A DNA stretch of 20,103 nucleotides from Corynebacterium sp. (GTDB lineage Bacteria > Actinomycetota > Actinomycetes > Mycobacteriales > Mycobacteriaceae). The position numbers and the translations under genes are program-made. The stretch is from contig NZ_JAUMTY010000017.1 in NCBI RefSeq assembly GCF_030530965.1, positions 1 to 20,103 on the forward strand, given 5' to 3'. How positions within the stretch are numbered: the first letter of the stretch is position 1; every line of letters starts with the position of its first letter. Shown here in pieces: positions 8,188 through 15,792 of this stretch. The notes beneath the pieces were generated by a model. That model was given only the letters and a program-made list of their open reading frames with translations. It was not told the origin of the DNA and made no database searches.

Positions 8188-9261
8188 TTATGGCGCAACC
8201 CCATTAACGCTCAATCCGGAATCTTCCGGCCACCCTTGTGCAAGATTCATGCATTGGATAGCAGCTCCGGCAGTTCCCTTGACCAAATTGTCAATAGCTG
8301 AGGTCACGACCACTCGTCGGGCTGCCACATCGTATTCGGCCTGGATATGGACTGCGTTCGATCCCAACACGGATTGAGTTGCCGGTTGCTGATCGCCGTT
8401 TAAAACAACGACAAATTTTTCATCACTATAGAACGACCGATATGCCGCTTTGACTGCGTCCCGAGCTGCCTCAGGGTCTTTTTCAGTGAGAGCTACCAAT
8501 TCGTCCGATGCTGGGGCGGATGCCGTCGTCAATATCCCCCGTTGCATCGGCGCAAGAACAGGAGTGAAAGATACCTGAACAGGCTCGTCACACGCTTCTT
8601 GTAAGTTTTGAGTGATTTCTGGGGTGTGGCGGTGTTTCCCACCCGCCTTATACGCCCGCGCTGAACCCATTGTTTCTGACCCCAACATGTCCACCGAGGG
8701 CTTCTTACCAGCACCCGACACACCCGTGACAGAAACAATGGAGACTTCTGGGGTGATGAGCTTCGAGGTCAAGGCTGGAAGTACAGCCAGCGTCGCGCCG
8801 GTCGGAAAACATCCGGGGACAGCAATGCGCCGAGTACTGGCGATTTTCTTCCTATGCCCGGGCATCTCGGGAATTCCATACGGCCATGATCCCGCATAAG
8901 GAGAGTCATAAAACGCTTCCCATTGCCCTTTATCTGCGAGACGAAAATCGGCCCCACAGTCAATGATTAGCGTTTCATCCGGTAAAGATTGCGCGATCTT
9001 CGCTGAATGACCGTGTGGCAGCGCAAGGAACACGATGTCATGCTCAGCCAGGCGGGCAGGCTCGGTCTTTTCAATGGTGCGTCCGTGCAATTCCACCAAG
9101 TGGGGCATGAGGGCTTCAACACTTTGACCTGCGTGAGAAGCGCCTGTCAATGCCCCAATGGTCATAGCACCGGCCCGATACTGAGGATGGGAGAGAAGGA
9201 GCCTGAGGATTTCGCTACCCGCATATCCCGTCGCTCCGGCTACTGCCACTGAAACTGTCAT
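8188..9261 (-). CDS. argC: N-acetyl-gamma-glutamyl-phosphate reductase
   Basis: NADPH-dependent reductase making N-acetylglutamate semialdehyde. Counting from ATG at 9261 the protein has 357 residues: Rossmann motif GATGYAGSE at 9-17, PHGHS at 82-86, and catalytic Cys151 in VPGCFPTGA. The frame could begin twelve codons earlier at TTG 9297, but those codons overlap the ARG-box-like palindrome and read as unrelated sequence, and MTVSVAVAG is the natural N-terminus of the family. No Shine-Dalgarno is visible before 9261; with a TATATA box at 9277-9282 the mRNA may have a very short leader. First gene of the arg cluster, 41 bases after pheT. Confidence 0.95.
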   Translation of the reverse strand: MTVSVAVAGATGYAGSEILRLLLSHPQYRAGAMTIGALTGASHAGQSVEALMPHLVELHGRTIEKTEPARLAEHDIVFLALPHGHSAKIAQSLPDETLIIDCGADFRLADKGQWEAFYDSPYAGSWPYGIPEMPGHRKKIASTRRIAVPGCFPTGATLAVLPALTSKLITPEVSIVSVTGVSGAGKKPSVDMLGSETMGSARAYKAGGKHRHTPEITQNLQEACDEPVQVSFTPVLAPMQRGILTTASAPASDELVALTEKDPEAARDAVKAAYRSFYSDEKFVVVLNGDQQPATQSVLGSNAVHIQAEYDVAARRVVVTSAIDNLVKGTAGAAIQCMNLAQGWPEDSGLSVNGVAP

Positions 9262-9276
9262 ATGACGGACAGTACT

Positions 9277-9303
9277 TATATATGCACTCGTGTGCAAATT
9301 ATT
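9277..9303 (-). promoter_or_regulatory. Candidate argC promoter elements
   Basis: Two possible -10 boxes flank the palindrome on the minus strand: AATAAT at 9298-9303 and TATATA at 9277-9282. The first would place the transcription start inside the palindrome, the second about ten bases before the argC ATG. Neither has a strong -35. Confidence 0.35.
9283..9296 (-). promoter_or_regulatory. ARG-box-like operator before argC
   Basis: Perfect inverted repeat TGCAC-TCGT-GTGCA (5-4-5 layout), the same geometry as ARG boxes, in the 41-base pheT-argC gap and touching both candidate -10 boxes. With argR in the same cluster, an ArgR operator is the simplest reading. The layout is seen in the sequence; the protein that binds it is inferred. 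Confidence 0.6.
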
Positions 9304-11849
9304 CAGCTACGGAGGGTGGCCCCTAACTCCTCATTGGCATGAGCCACTGCCGCTTGCCGGGCCTCGTTGCACTCCTCTTCAGTCAGAGTCCGATCTGAAG
9401 CCCTAAATTTCAGCGCGAAGGTCATTGAAACCTTGTTCTCGCCCAATGCCTCGGAACGGTAAATATCAAAGAGTTCAATCGATTCCAGCAGCTCCCCCGC
9501 ACCCGTCATCAACGATCGACGCAGCTTCTCTGCAGGCACCGAGTTGTCGACGACGACCGCGACATCTTGAAGCACCGCCGGGAACGGAGAGAGCTGAGGA
9601 GAGACTGCCTCACGGACGAACGGGATAGCATCCAGATCAAGTTCCGCAGCAACAGTCCTCGGCGGAATTCCCAAACGCTCACACACCTGAGGATGAAGCT
9701 CCCCTGCGAACCCAATTGCACTTTCAGGCTCATAATTCGGAGAACCTTGCAAGAAAACTCCAGCGCAACGGCCCGGGTGCCACGGTAGATGGTCAACATT
9801 CACGAACTCGAAGTTGATACCCACGGCACGTCCGACCACGCGTACGGACTCAATTGCATCCATCGTGTCTACCGGACGACCTGCACCCCATGGACCATTG
9901 CTCGTCCACAATCCTGACGAGACAGTGCCTACATGCAATGGCTGGCTCGGTAACGAATGGATAAGTGCGTGAACCTCAGAGTCGCTGGGCCGGCCCGACA
10001 CATCCAACATGGGTGATGGGCCATTGCCCTCATCAAAGGAAACCTGTTCGACACCATACAAAGAAACATCGGCTTGACCACGGTCGATATTGCGTTTCAA
10101 TGACTCTAGCAACGACGGAAGCAGTGTTGTTCCCAGTGAACTGTGCCCCGATTCCAGCGGATTAAGAACCTTAACGACATTCCGCCGTGGATCGTTCTTC
10201 TCCAGACCCCAGACATCAAAGGTGTCATCTGCGATAAAGGGGCTGGGTAGAGTCTCAGTGTATCCACTCCACGCCAAGGCATGTCCGACTGCACGGCGCC
10301 GCCGTTGCCGGGGGGTGAGCCCACGACCTGCCGGCGACTGAGGAACGACAGATGGAATGTCCTCAATGCCTTCGAGTCGCAGAACCTCTTCAACCAGGTC
10401 GGCCTTCATAGTGAGGTCGGGACGCCAGGTCGGCGGAGTAACGGAGAGCAGCGGAGCTGCGCCCTCGCCTTCCTGGGCTCGAGTCACACCACATCCGATT
10501 TCCTTCAGACGCTTCTCCGCAGTTCCCCTCGGATAATCGACGCCCGCCATCTGTGACGGATAATCGTCGTCCATCTGGATCGTCGGCATAGTGGGAACGT
10601 CGCCAATGAGGGTCCGCCCGGACGCGATCTCGCCCCCAGCGATCCCAGCGATGAGCGCCGCCGCGGTATCAAGAGCAACTTCTACCAATGCGGGATCGAC
10701 ACCACGTTCGAAGCGTCGGGAAGCCTCGGACGACAGTTTGTGACGCCGCGATGTCCGCGCAATAGTCATCGCATCAAAGTTCGCAGCTTCGAGGTAGACA
10801 GACGTCGTCGAATCACTAATTTCCGACGTAGAACCGCCCATCACACCAGCCATTGACTGAATTCCGGTCTCGTCCGCGATGACGAGATCCTCAGGATCCA
10901 AATTCCTTTCGACCCCGTCCAACGTGGTCAGCGTTTCGCCTTGCTGCGCATCCCGTACAGTTAAGCCGCCTTTGATCTTGTCAGCGTCGAAGGCGTGCAT
11001 GGGCTGGCCATACAGGAACATGACGTAGTTGGTGACGTCGGTCGGCAAATTCACTGGCCTTTGGCCGCACAGCATCAGTTGGCGTTCCATCCAAAATGGA
11101 GTCTCCGCCGACGGATCAATTCCGCGAACCTCGCGGATTCCAAAACGCTTGACGTCAGCTGTATTACGAACATCAACCGGAAGAGCGTCCCCAGACACAT
11201 CGGGCACCTGGACACGTAGTTCCGCGGCTGCAGGTTCGCCAGCGGGATCGACGTACGTGAGGTTGAAACTGGATGCAATTTCTCGTGCTAGCCCACGGGC
11301 CGACAGAGCATAGCCACGGTCTGGGGTGATGTTGACATCAAAAATAGTGTCGGAGAGCCTGAGGAAAGGCCGAGGGTCGTCGCCGGGCTGTCCCGCCTTT
11401 GCAGGCAGAGTGATGATGCCTTTGTTCTGAGTCCGGGACAATCCCAGCTCCATCGCAGAGCACAGCATTCCTTCGGACATTTTGCCGTACGTTTTGCGGG
11501 CACTAATCGAAAAATCGCCAGGAAGAACTGTGCCGGGCAGGGCCACCACAACGATGTCCCCCTCGGCAAAGTTTCGCGCCCCACAAATAATGTGTTGGAG
11601 TTCGCCCGAGCCATTAGCTTTACCAACGTTGACATCACAGTAGCGAATTGGTTTCTTAAAACCCTCAAGCTCCTCGATTTTTTCCACCCGGCCTAAGACA
11701 AGTGGCCCCGTCGTCTCGGGGATTGTCTCGTATCCCTCAGTTTCAAACCCAACACGAACGTAGGCAGAATCGAGCTCTTCTGGTGTAACTGACCAGCCGG
11801 GATTTGCGTAGTCCAGGATTTCAGTAATCCAACGTTGGGGCATGAACAT
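9303..11849 (-). CDS. pheT: Phenylalanine-tRNA ligase beta subunit
   Basis: Beta chain of the alpha2-beta2 PheRS that charges tRNA-Phe in the cytosol. 848 residues, in the normal range for the long bacterial beta subunit. Domain order by comparison with the family: N-terminal segment, tRNA-binding OB fold at about 45-160, B3/B4 editing region in roughly 210-400 (with the QPMHAFDADKI block), B5 at about 410-485, catalytic-like core at about 500-700, and a C-terminal FDX-ACB anticodon-binding domain at about 755-848. ATG start at 11849, with AAGGAG six bases upstream; the Met two codons later is less well placed. It follows pheS by 54 bases and is followed by argC after 41 bases with no terminator visible, so read-through into arg genes is possible. 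Confidence 0.97.
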   Translation of the reverse strand: MFMPQRWITEILDYANPGWSVTPEELDSAYVRVGFETEGYETIPETTGPLVLGRVEKIEELEGFKKPIRYCDVNVGKANGSGELQHIICGARNFAEGDIVVVALPGTVLPGDFSISARKTYGKMSEGMLCSAMELGLSRTQNKGIITLPAKAGQPGDDPRPFLRLSDTIFDVNITPDRGYALSARGLAREIASSFNLTYVDPAGEPAAAELRVQVPDVSGDALPVDVRNTADVKRFGIREVRGIDPSAETPFWMERQLMLCGQRPVNLPTDVTNYVMFLYGQPMHAFDADKIKGGLTVRDAQQGETLTTLDGVERNLDPEDLVIADETGIQSMAGVMGGSTSEISDSTTSVYLEAANFDAMTIARTSRRHKLSSEASRRFERGVDPALVEVALDTAAALIAGIAGGEIASGRTLIGDVPTMPTIQMDDDYPSQMAGVDYPRGTAEKRLKEIGCGVTRAQEGEGAAPLLSVTPPTWRPDLTMKADLVEEVLRLEGIEDIPSVVPQSPAGRGLTPRQRRRRAVGHALAWSGYTETLPSPFIADDTFDVWGLEKNDPRRNVVKVLNPLESGHSSLGTTLLPSLLESLKRNIDRGQADVSLYGVEQVSFDEGNGPSPMLDVSGRPSDSEVHALIHSLPSQPLHVGTVSSGLWTSNGPWGAGRPVDTMDAIESVRVVGRAVGINFEFVNVDHLPWHPGRCAGVFLQGSPNYEPESAIGFAGELHPQVCERLGIPPRTVAAELDLDAIPFVREAVSPQLSPFPAVLQDVAVVVDNSVPAEKLRRSLMTGAGELLESIELFDIYRSEALGENKVSMTFALKFRASDRTLTEEECNEARQAAVAHANEELGATLRS

Positions 11850-11903
11850 GGAAGACTCCTTAAAGAAGAAAGATGAATAGCAGACGAAGTAGTGGTGCGG
11901 AGG

Positions 11904-12941
11904 CTATGCCCGAATCCCGAATGGCCTGGTGAACCTGATATCTCCTTCAACCATGTCACGCATGTCAGGAAGATTATTTCTAAACTGCAATGTCCGCTCT
12001 AGCCCCATGCCGAATGCAAAACCTGAATATTCGTCCGAATCTATGCCGGCAGCTCGCAAGACGTTGGGATTCACCATTCCGCAACCGCCCCACTCAATCC
12101 AACCTGCTCCGCCTTTCTTCTCTGGGAACCAGACGTCGACCTCCGCGGAGGGCTCAGTGAAAGGGAAATAATTGGTCCGGAAACGCGTCTTAGTGTTCTC
12201 CCCAAAAAGGACTCTCGCTAAATGGTCCAACGTTCCGTGAAGGTGCGCCATCGTGAGGCCCTTATCCACTGCTAGGCCTTCTACCTGGTGGAAGACCGGT
12301 GTGTGCGTCGCGTCCAGTTCATCCGTGCGGAATGTCCGTCCAGGGCACGCGATATAAATGGGCAAATCGCGGGACAACATGGTCCGCATCTGCACCGGGC
12401 TGGTGTGAGTACGAAGTACTTGGCCCGAGCCTTCCGGAGCGATGTGGAATGTATCCTGCAGCGTTCGCGCAGGATGATCGGGTACAAAATTCAACGCATC
12501 GAAATTGAAATACTCGGCTTCGACCTCGGGGCCGTCGGCAATTTCCCACCCCATGCCGACGAAAATATCCTGAATGTGCTCAGAAATTTGAGTGATCGGA
12601 TGCATCGCCCCGACGGGCCGACGCGTTGACGGGATCGTGACATCCAGGCGCTCAGAACGCAATACAGCCTGGTTACGTTCTTCCTCAAGCACAGCCTTGC
12701 GCTCTGCAAAACGCTTTTCGACGCGCCCACGAGCCTTGTTCACTGCCCGACCGGCGTCTTTTCGTTCTGATTTCGGCAGGGAACCTAGCGATCGTCGTGC
12801 CAGCGGGATGGGCGCGGAATCCCCAAGATGCTCCTTACGTGCTTGTGCTAGATCGTCCAGCGTCGTCGCTTGATCAAATGCACTAATCGCAGCATCAGCG
12901 GCGGCATTCAGTGATGCTTCGGACACATCAATTTCTGACAC
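11904..12941 (-). CDS. pheS: Phenylalanine-tRNA ligase alpha subunit
   Basis: Catalytic alpha chain of PheRS, a class II synthetase. The N-terminal part (about 1-100) is the predicted coiled-coil tRNA-binding arm, rich in charged helix; the catalytic core follows, with the family blocks GAMHPITQ, ARTLQDTF, RTHTSPVQMR and motif 3 FGMGLERTL near the C-terminus. I prefer GTG at 12941 (345 residues): the protein then starts (M)SEIDVSEASLNAAADAA, as actinobacterial PheS does, and AAAGG lies ten bases upstream (12952-12956). A GTG six codons earlier (12959) lacks any ribosome site. Lies about 50 bases after the RNA methyltransferase gene and 54 before pheT, forming a likely operon. Confidence 0.96.
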   Translation of the reverse strand: MSEIDVSEASLNAAADAAISAFDQATTLDDLAQARKEHLGDSAPIPLARRSLGSLPKSERKDAGRAVNKARGRVEKRFAERKAVLEEERNQAVLRSERLDVTIPSTRRPVGAMHPITQISEHIQDIFVGMGWEIADGPEVEAEYFNFDALNFVPDHPARTLQDTFHIAPEGSGQVLRTHTSPVQMRTMLSRDLPIYIACPGRTFRTDELDATHTPVFHQVEGLAVDKGLTMAHLHGTLDHLARVLFGENTKTRFRTNYFPFTEPSAEVDVWFPEKKGGAGWIEWGGCGMVNPNVLRAAGIDSDEYSGFAFGMGLERTLQFRNNLPDMRDMVEGDIRFTRPFGIRA

Positions 12942-12991
12942 GGAGGTGAAACCTTTCACGAGTAACTAGTGACGTACGTCGATAATCTGAA

Positions 12992-13978
12992 TCAGAGTCT
13001 ATCAATACCTTGGGACGAACTAAGAGCGCGTGAAGCCTCATAAAGCGTAATCGCAGCAGCACCAGCGACGTTGAACGACTCAGCGCTTCCTCTGATCGGA
13101 ATGCGGACCCTGACGTCGGCAAAGTCGGCGACACCTGTTGACAGCCCATGGGCTTCGTTGCCAAAAAGCCAGGCGCTGGGACGAGTCATCATCGGAGGGT
13201 TAGACGACGCCCCCGTATCTTCTGTTCCCCCCACGCCTTCTGTTCTCTGCGCACGCCGAATACGCCATTGAGCAGCGTCGTCGGCAGCGTCGTCCAGGGA
13301 GGTCTCACCGTCGATAGTCGTCGCTACTATCTGGAATCCAGCTGAGGATAAATCGGCGAGGGATTTTGTTATGTCTCGCTCACGCCCGATGGGTATGCGA
13401 AAAACTGACCCCGCCGCCGATCTCACAGTCTTGCCATTGTGAATGTCAACCGAATTTCCTAGGAATACGACGCAGTCCGCACCAACGGCATCGGCCGTTC
13501 GGATAAACGTCCCAGCGTTACCCGGATCAGACATATCAATTCCGACGGCGACGAGACCACGCCCGTTTCGCGCGCGGTTGATACATGATTCCACTGATGT
13601 GGAGAGTAATTGGCAGGTGGCGAATACTCCGCTATGGCTTACTGTCTCAGACAAGGCTGAAGCAGCTTTATCATCGATTACGCTCACCGGAATATCTTGT
13701 TCGCGAGCCAGCTCTCGTAACGTAGAAAACTTGCCCCAGGCGTTATCGGCCACAAATACTTCTTTGGCGACCCCGGCCGATAAAGCACCCTCTACCCCGT
13801 TGAAGCCCTCGACAAGAAACTTCTTTTCTTTTCGTCGACCAGCCGACTTAAGTAGCTTCCGGGCTGCGATAATCCTCGGAGTTCGTACCGTAAAAACCTG
13901 ATCTGGTCGATCATCGGTTAAACGATGGTGGGGATAATCGGTAGACGTTTCGGAAATGTTATCCACGTGATCGCACAT
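12992..13978 (-). CDS. TrmH/SpoU-family RNA 2'-O-methyltransferase
   Basis: SPOUT-class enzyme predicted to methylate a ribose 2'-OH in rRNA or tRNA using SAM. About residues 35-110 form an N-terminal substrate-binding domain (RKLLKSAGRRKEKKFLVEG is typical). The three SpoU motifs follow: NAGTFIRTADAVGAD, WLFGNEAHGLS and RIPIRGSAESFNVAGAAA, which form the trefoil-knot SAM site. A low-complexity insert (about 30 residues, containing a tandem RTEGVG/GTEDTG) precedes the second motif. Start: ATG 13978 or the adjoining GTG 13981; only a weak AAAAG lies upstream. The exact target nucleotide is not deducible. Lies upstream of pheST, as in other corynebacteria, after the rplT terminator. Confidence 0.88.
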   Translation of the reverse strand: MCDHVDNISETSTDYPHHRLTDDRPDQVFTVRTPRIIAARKLLKSAGRRKEKKFLVEGFNGVEGALSAGVAKEVFVADNAWGKFSTLRELAREQDIPVSVIDDKAASALSETVSHSGVFATCQLLSTSVESCINRARNGRGLVAVGIDMSDPGNAGTFIRTADAVGADCVVFLGNSVDIHNGKTVRSAAGSVFRIPIGRERDITKSLADLSSAGFQIVATTIDGETSLDDAADDAAQWRIRRAQRTEGVGGTEDTGASSNPPMMTRPSAWLFGNEAHGLSTGVADFADVRVRIPIRGSAESFNVAGAAAITLYEASRALSSSQGIDRL

Positions 13979-14026
13979 CACTCAGCAATTCTTTTCAATT
14001 CTTGTGGACGGCGGGCCGCTATGGGC

Positions 14027-14032
14027 AATGTA
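14027..14032 (-). promoter_or_regulatory. Possible -10 box for the methyltransferase-pheST unit
   Basis: TACATT on the minus strand fits the TAnnnT pattern and lies about 50 bases before the methyltransferase start, downstream of the rplT terminator where a promoter is expected. No good -35 is seen. The rest of 13982-14223 holds the terminator and no convincing gene. Confidence 0.25.
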
Positions 14033-14100
14033 TCGAGTCAGACAATGGTCGTAGAAACCCGAGTTCGCTTGTGGTTAACCCGACTTCACTCAATATAAAG

Positions 14101-14132
14101 AAAACGTCGCTCTCAATGGAGCGACGAAAAAA
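14101..14132. terminator. Intrinsic terminator after rplT
   Basis: Perfect 8-base stem CGTCGCTC/GAGCGACG (14105-14112 with 14119-14126), 6-base loop. On the minus strand it is followed by TTTTCTTTAT, ending the infC-rpmI-rplT transcript about 98 bases after the rplT stop. An A6 run on the other flank makes it look bidirectional, although no plus-strand gene leads into it. Confidence 0.8.
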
Positions 14133-14223
14133 CATACCCCGCCCCCACGATGTACTAGCAGTGACCATCACAGGAAGATGCGATGACACACGCTGATGAT
14201 GTGGAGCCGAGGGAAGCTAAAAA

Positions 14224-14604
14224 CTACTTCGCCGGGGCGTTAACATCCTCGGGCAAGGCGTCTTTAGCAGCCGCACACAATGCGGAGAATGCCTGCTCAT
14301 CCGAGACTGCGAGATCAGCGAGGTTCTTGCGATCAATGTCTACGCCAGCGAGTCGGAGACCCTGGATGAGGCGGTTGTAGGTCATGTCGTTCTGGCGGGC
14401 CGCTGCATTAATACGAGTGATCCACAGTTTGCGGAAATCGCCCTTCTTCGCACGACGATCCCGGAACTCGTAGGTCTTCGAGTGGAGCATCTGCTCCTTA
14501 GCCTTACGGTACAGGCGGGAACGCTGTCCGCGGTAGCCCTTGGCGGACTTCAGGACCTCGCGACGCTTCTTCTTAGCATTAACTGAACGCTTCACACGAG
14601 CCAC
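14224..14604 (-). CDS. rplT: 50S ribosomal protein L20
   Basis: Early 23S rRNA-binding protein needed for 50S assembly; in several bacteria it also represses its own operon. 126 residues, with the characteristic basic start [18 protein letters not shown] and the conserved [16 protein letters not shown] and [11 protein letters not shown] blocks. The C-terminus carries a short acidic/alanine tail (EDVNAPAK) beyond the usual core. GTG start at 14604 with AAGGA about nine to ten bases upstream. It is the last gene of the infC-rpmI-rplT operon, 49 bases after rpmI, followed by a strong terminator. Confidence 0.98.
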
Positions 14605-14653
14605 AGTGTTACTTCCTTCTATCTAGTCGGGGGTGTTATCGAGCGGGTGATTT

Positions 14654-14848
14654 CTAGCCCTCGCCCAGGAGCCGCTTAACGCGCTTGGTGTCGTTACGGG
14701 AAACGGAAGTATCGCCCTTCAAACGACGGGTGCGGGTCGATGGCTTGCCCTCGAGAAGGTGACGGCGATTAGCCTGCTCGCGGCGGAGTTTGCCGGAGCC
14801 CGTCTTCTTGATGCGCTTCTTAATTCCGCTGTGGGTCTTCTGCTTCAC
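14654..14848 (-). CDS. rpmI: 50S ribosomal protein L35
   Basis: Small basic protein of the large ribosomal subunit. 64 residues, the usual size: (M)KQKTHSGIKKRIKKTGSG at the start, then the conserved RRHLLEGKPSTRTRRLKG and KRVKRLLGEG end. The start is GTG at 14848, with AAAGGA about eight to nine bases upstream. A longer reading frame to 14935 adds 29 residues with no family similarity, and its start falls beyond the large hairpin at 14895-14931, so the long form is rejected. Lies 171 bases after infC and 49 before rplT. Confidence 0.97.
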   Translation of the reverse strand: MKQKTHSGIKKRIKKTGSGKLRREQANRRHLLEGKPSTRTRRLKGDTSVSRNDTKRVKRLLGEG

Positions 14849-14894
14849 TGCCGATTTTCCTTTGCACAAATTGAATGAGTTGGTCTTGCACGCT

Positions 14895-14931
14895 GCCGAG
14901 ATCGTCGTGACTCGATCTACGACTTCTCGGC
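14895..14931 (-). other. Large hairpin in the infC-rpmI spacer
   Basis: Stem of 7 pairs (14895-14901 with 14925-14931; GCCGAGA/TCTCGGC), a small internal loop, then 5 more pairs (14904-14908 with 14919-14923) and a 10-base loop. No T-run follows on the minus strand, so it is not an intrinsic terminator. It sits about 47 bases before the rpmI GTG in a 171-base spacer with no gene. L20-mediated control of rpmI through RNA structure is known in E. coli; a similar role here is only a suggestion. Confidence 0.5.
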
Positions 14932-15019
14932 TCACGCCACACTGGGCAGAGCACTCGCCGAAAGAAACGCACGGGAATCTCTCAGCAGTTCATGCACTGC
15001 CCTGTAGTTGTGAGAAGGA

Positions 15020-15544
15020 CTACTTCTTACCTTTGCGACGCACAGGACCGAGAACCATAGTCATGTTGCGACCATCTTGCTTGGGCCGAGATTCAACGAC
15101 GCCGGCATCGGCGACGTCATCAGCCAAGCGCTCGAGCAACCGGAAACCTAATTCCGGACGAGACTGCTCGCGACCACGGAACATGATTGTGACCTTCACT
15201 TTGGAGCCTTTCTCCAAGAACCGGACAACATTGCCCTTCTTAGTCTCATAATCATGATCGTCGATCTTGGGCCGGAACTTTTGTTCCTTGACGACGGTCT
15301 GCTGCTGGTTGCGGCGAGATTCGCGAGCCTTTTGTGCTTGCTCGTACTTGTACTTGCCGTAATCCATGATCTTGGCCACAGGCGGTTTTGCACGTGGCGC
15401 AACCTCGACAAGATCAAGATCGGCGTCATAGGCGAGCTTGCGAGCATCGTCGGTACGCACGATTCCAACCTGTTCGCCACTAGGACCAACGAGTCGAACT
15501 TCGGGGACACGAATTCGCTCATTAATGCGAGCTTCAGCGCTGAT
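15020..15544 (-). CDS. infC: Translation initiation factor IF-3, apparent ATC start
   Basis: Binds the 30S subunit, keeps subunits apart and checks the initiator tRNA-start codon pair. 174 residues from the proposed start: N-domain RINERIRVPEVRLVGPSGEQVG, the basic linker KYKYEQAQKARESRRNQQQ, and the C-domain with GKVKVTIMFRGRE-like KVKVTIMFRGREQSRPE and KQDGRNMTMVL. The preferred start is ATC at 15544: a strong GAGGAG lies exactly six bases upstream (15551-15556) and the protein then begins (M)SAEARINERI, as homologues do. ATG at 15571 and GTG at 15589 are in frame but have no ribosome site. Rare ATT/ATC starts are a known infC trait tied to autoregulation. First gene of the infC-rpmI-rplT operon, behind a long structured leader. 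Confidence 0.95.
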   Translation of the reverse strand: MSAEARINERIRVPEVRLVGPSGEQVGIVRTDDARKLAYDADLDLVEVAPRAKPPVAKIMDYGKYKYEQAQKARESRRNQQQTVVKEQKFRPKIDDHDYETKKGNVVRFLEKGSKVKVTIMFRGREQSRPELGFRLLERLADDVADAGVVESRPKQDGRNMTMVLGPVRRKGKK

Positions 15545-15700
15545 GTGAGACTCCTCAATAGGGATGAACATTGACTGGTCTGGCCGCACTGACGTGCTAC
15601 AAGCGCTGGATAAACCTTTGAACCGGACTCACAGGCATTTTCACGAGTGCGCATGATGCACGAGTGCCAACACCTGAGGAGTAGGTTCCTTTGCTGCGCC

Positions 15701-15745
15701 ATAAAAGAATCCCCGCTTTACAGATCCACTCTGTAAGACGGGGAT
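15701..15745 (-). terminator. Attenuator-like terminator hairpin before infC
   Basis: On the minus strand ATCCCCG pairs with CGGGGAT (15739-15745 with 15709-15715); two near-pairs and a 6-pair inner stem CTGTAA/TTACAG follow, with a 7-base loop. The 3' flank reads TCTTTTAT (15701-15708), a T-rich tract. It lies about 155 bases inside the leader relative to infC, so it could be a regulated attenuator; it could also end read-through from metB. Confidence 0.65.
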
Positions 15746-15763
15746 GCCACCAAGGCCCAACAC

Positions 15764-15792
15764 ATAAGTTCTGAACGTAAGCCAGAACTTAT
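15764..15792 (-). other. Perfect 10-base-pair leader hairpin
   Basis: ATAAGTTCTG (15764-15773) and CAGAACTTAT (15783-15792) are perfect complements around a 9-base loop. No T-run follows, so it is a structural part of the leader and not a terminator. Confidence 0.6.

Noticed and set aside
9262..9297. TTG-started N-terminal extension of argC
   Set aside because: The codons coincide with the palindromic operator and -10 box, there is no ribosome site, and homologues begin at the MTVSVAVAG region.
13443..13901. Plus-strand ORF of 152 codons opposite the RNA methyltransferase
   Set aside because: Antisense shadow of a gene with clear SpoU motifs.
14849..14935. 29-residue N-terminal extension of L35
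   Set aside because: Overlaps the intergenic hairpin, no family similarity, and the GTG at 14848 has a good ribosome site.
14790..15251. Plus-strand ORF of 153 codons opposite infC and rpmI
   Set aside because: It is a shadow of minus-strand ribosomal genes; no ribosome site, no recognisable protein family.
15196..15702. Minus-strand ORF of 168 codons overlapping infC in another frame, starting just after the terminator hairpin
   Set aside because: Most of it is out-of-frame infC; the ATG has no ribosome site and the peptide resembles no family.
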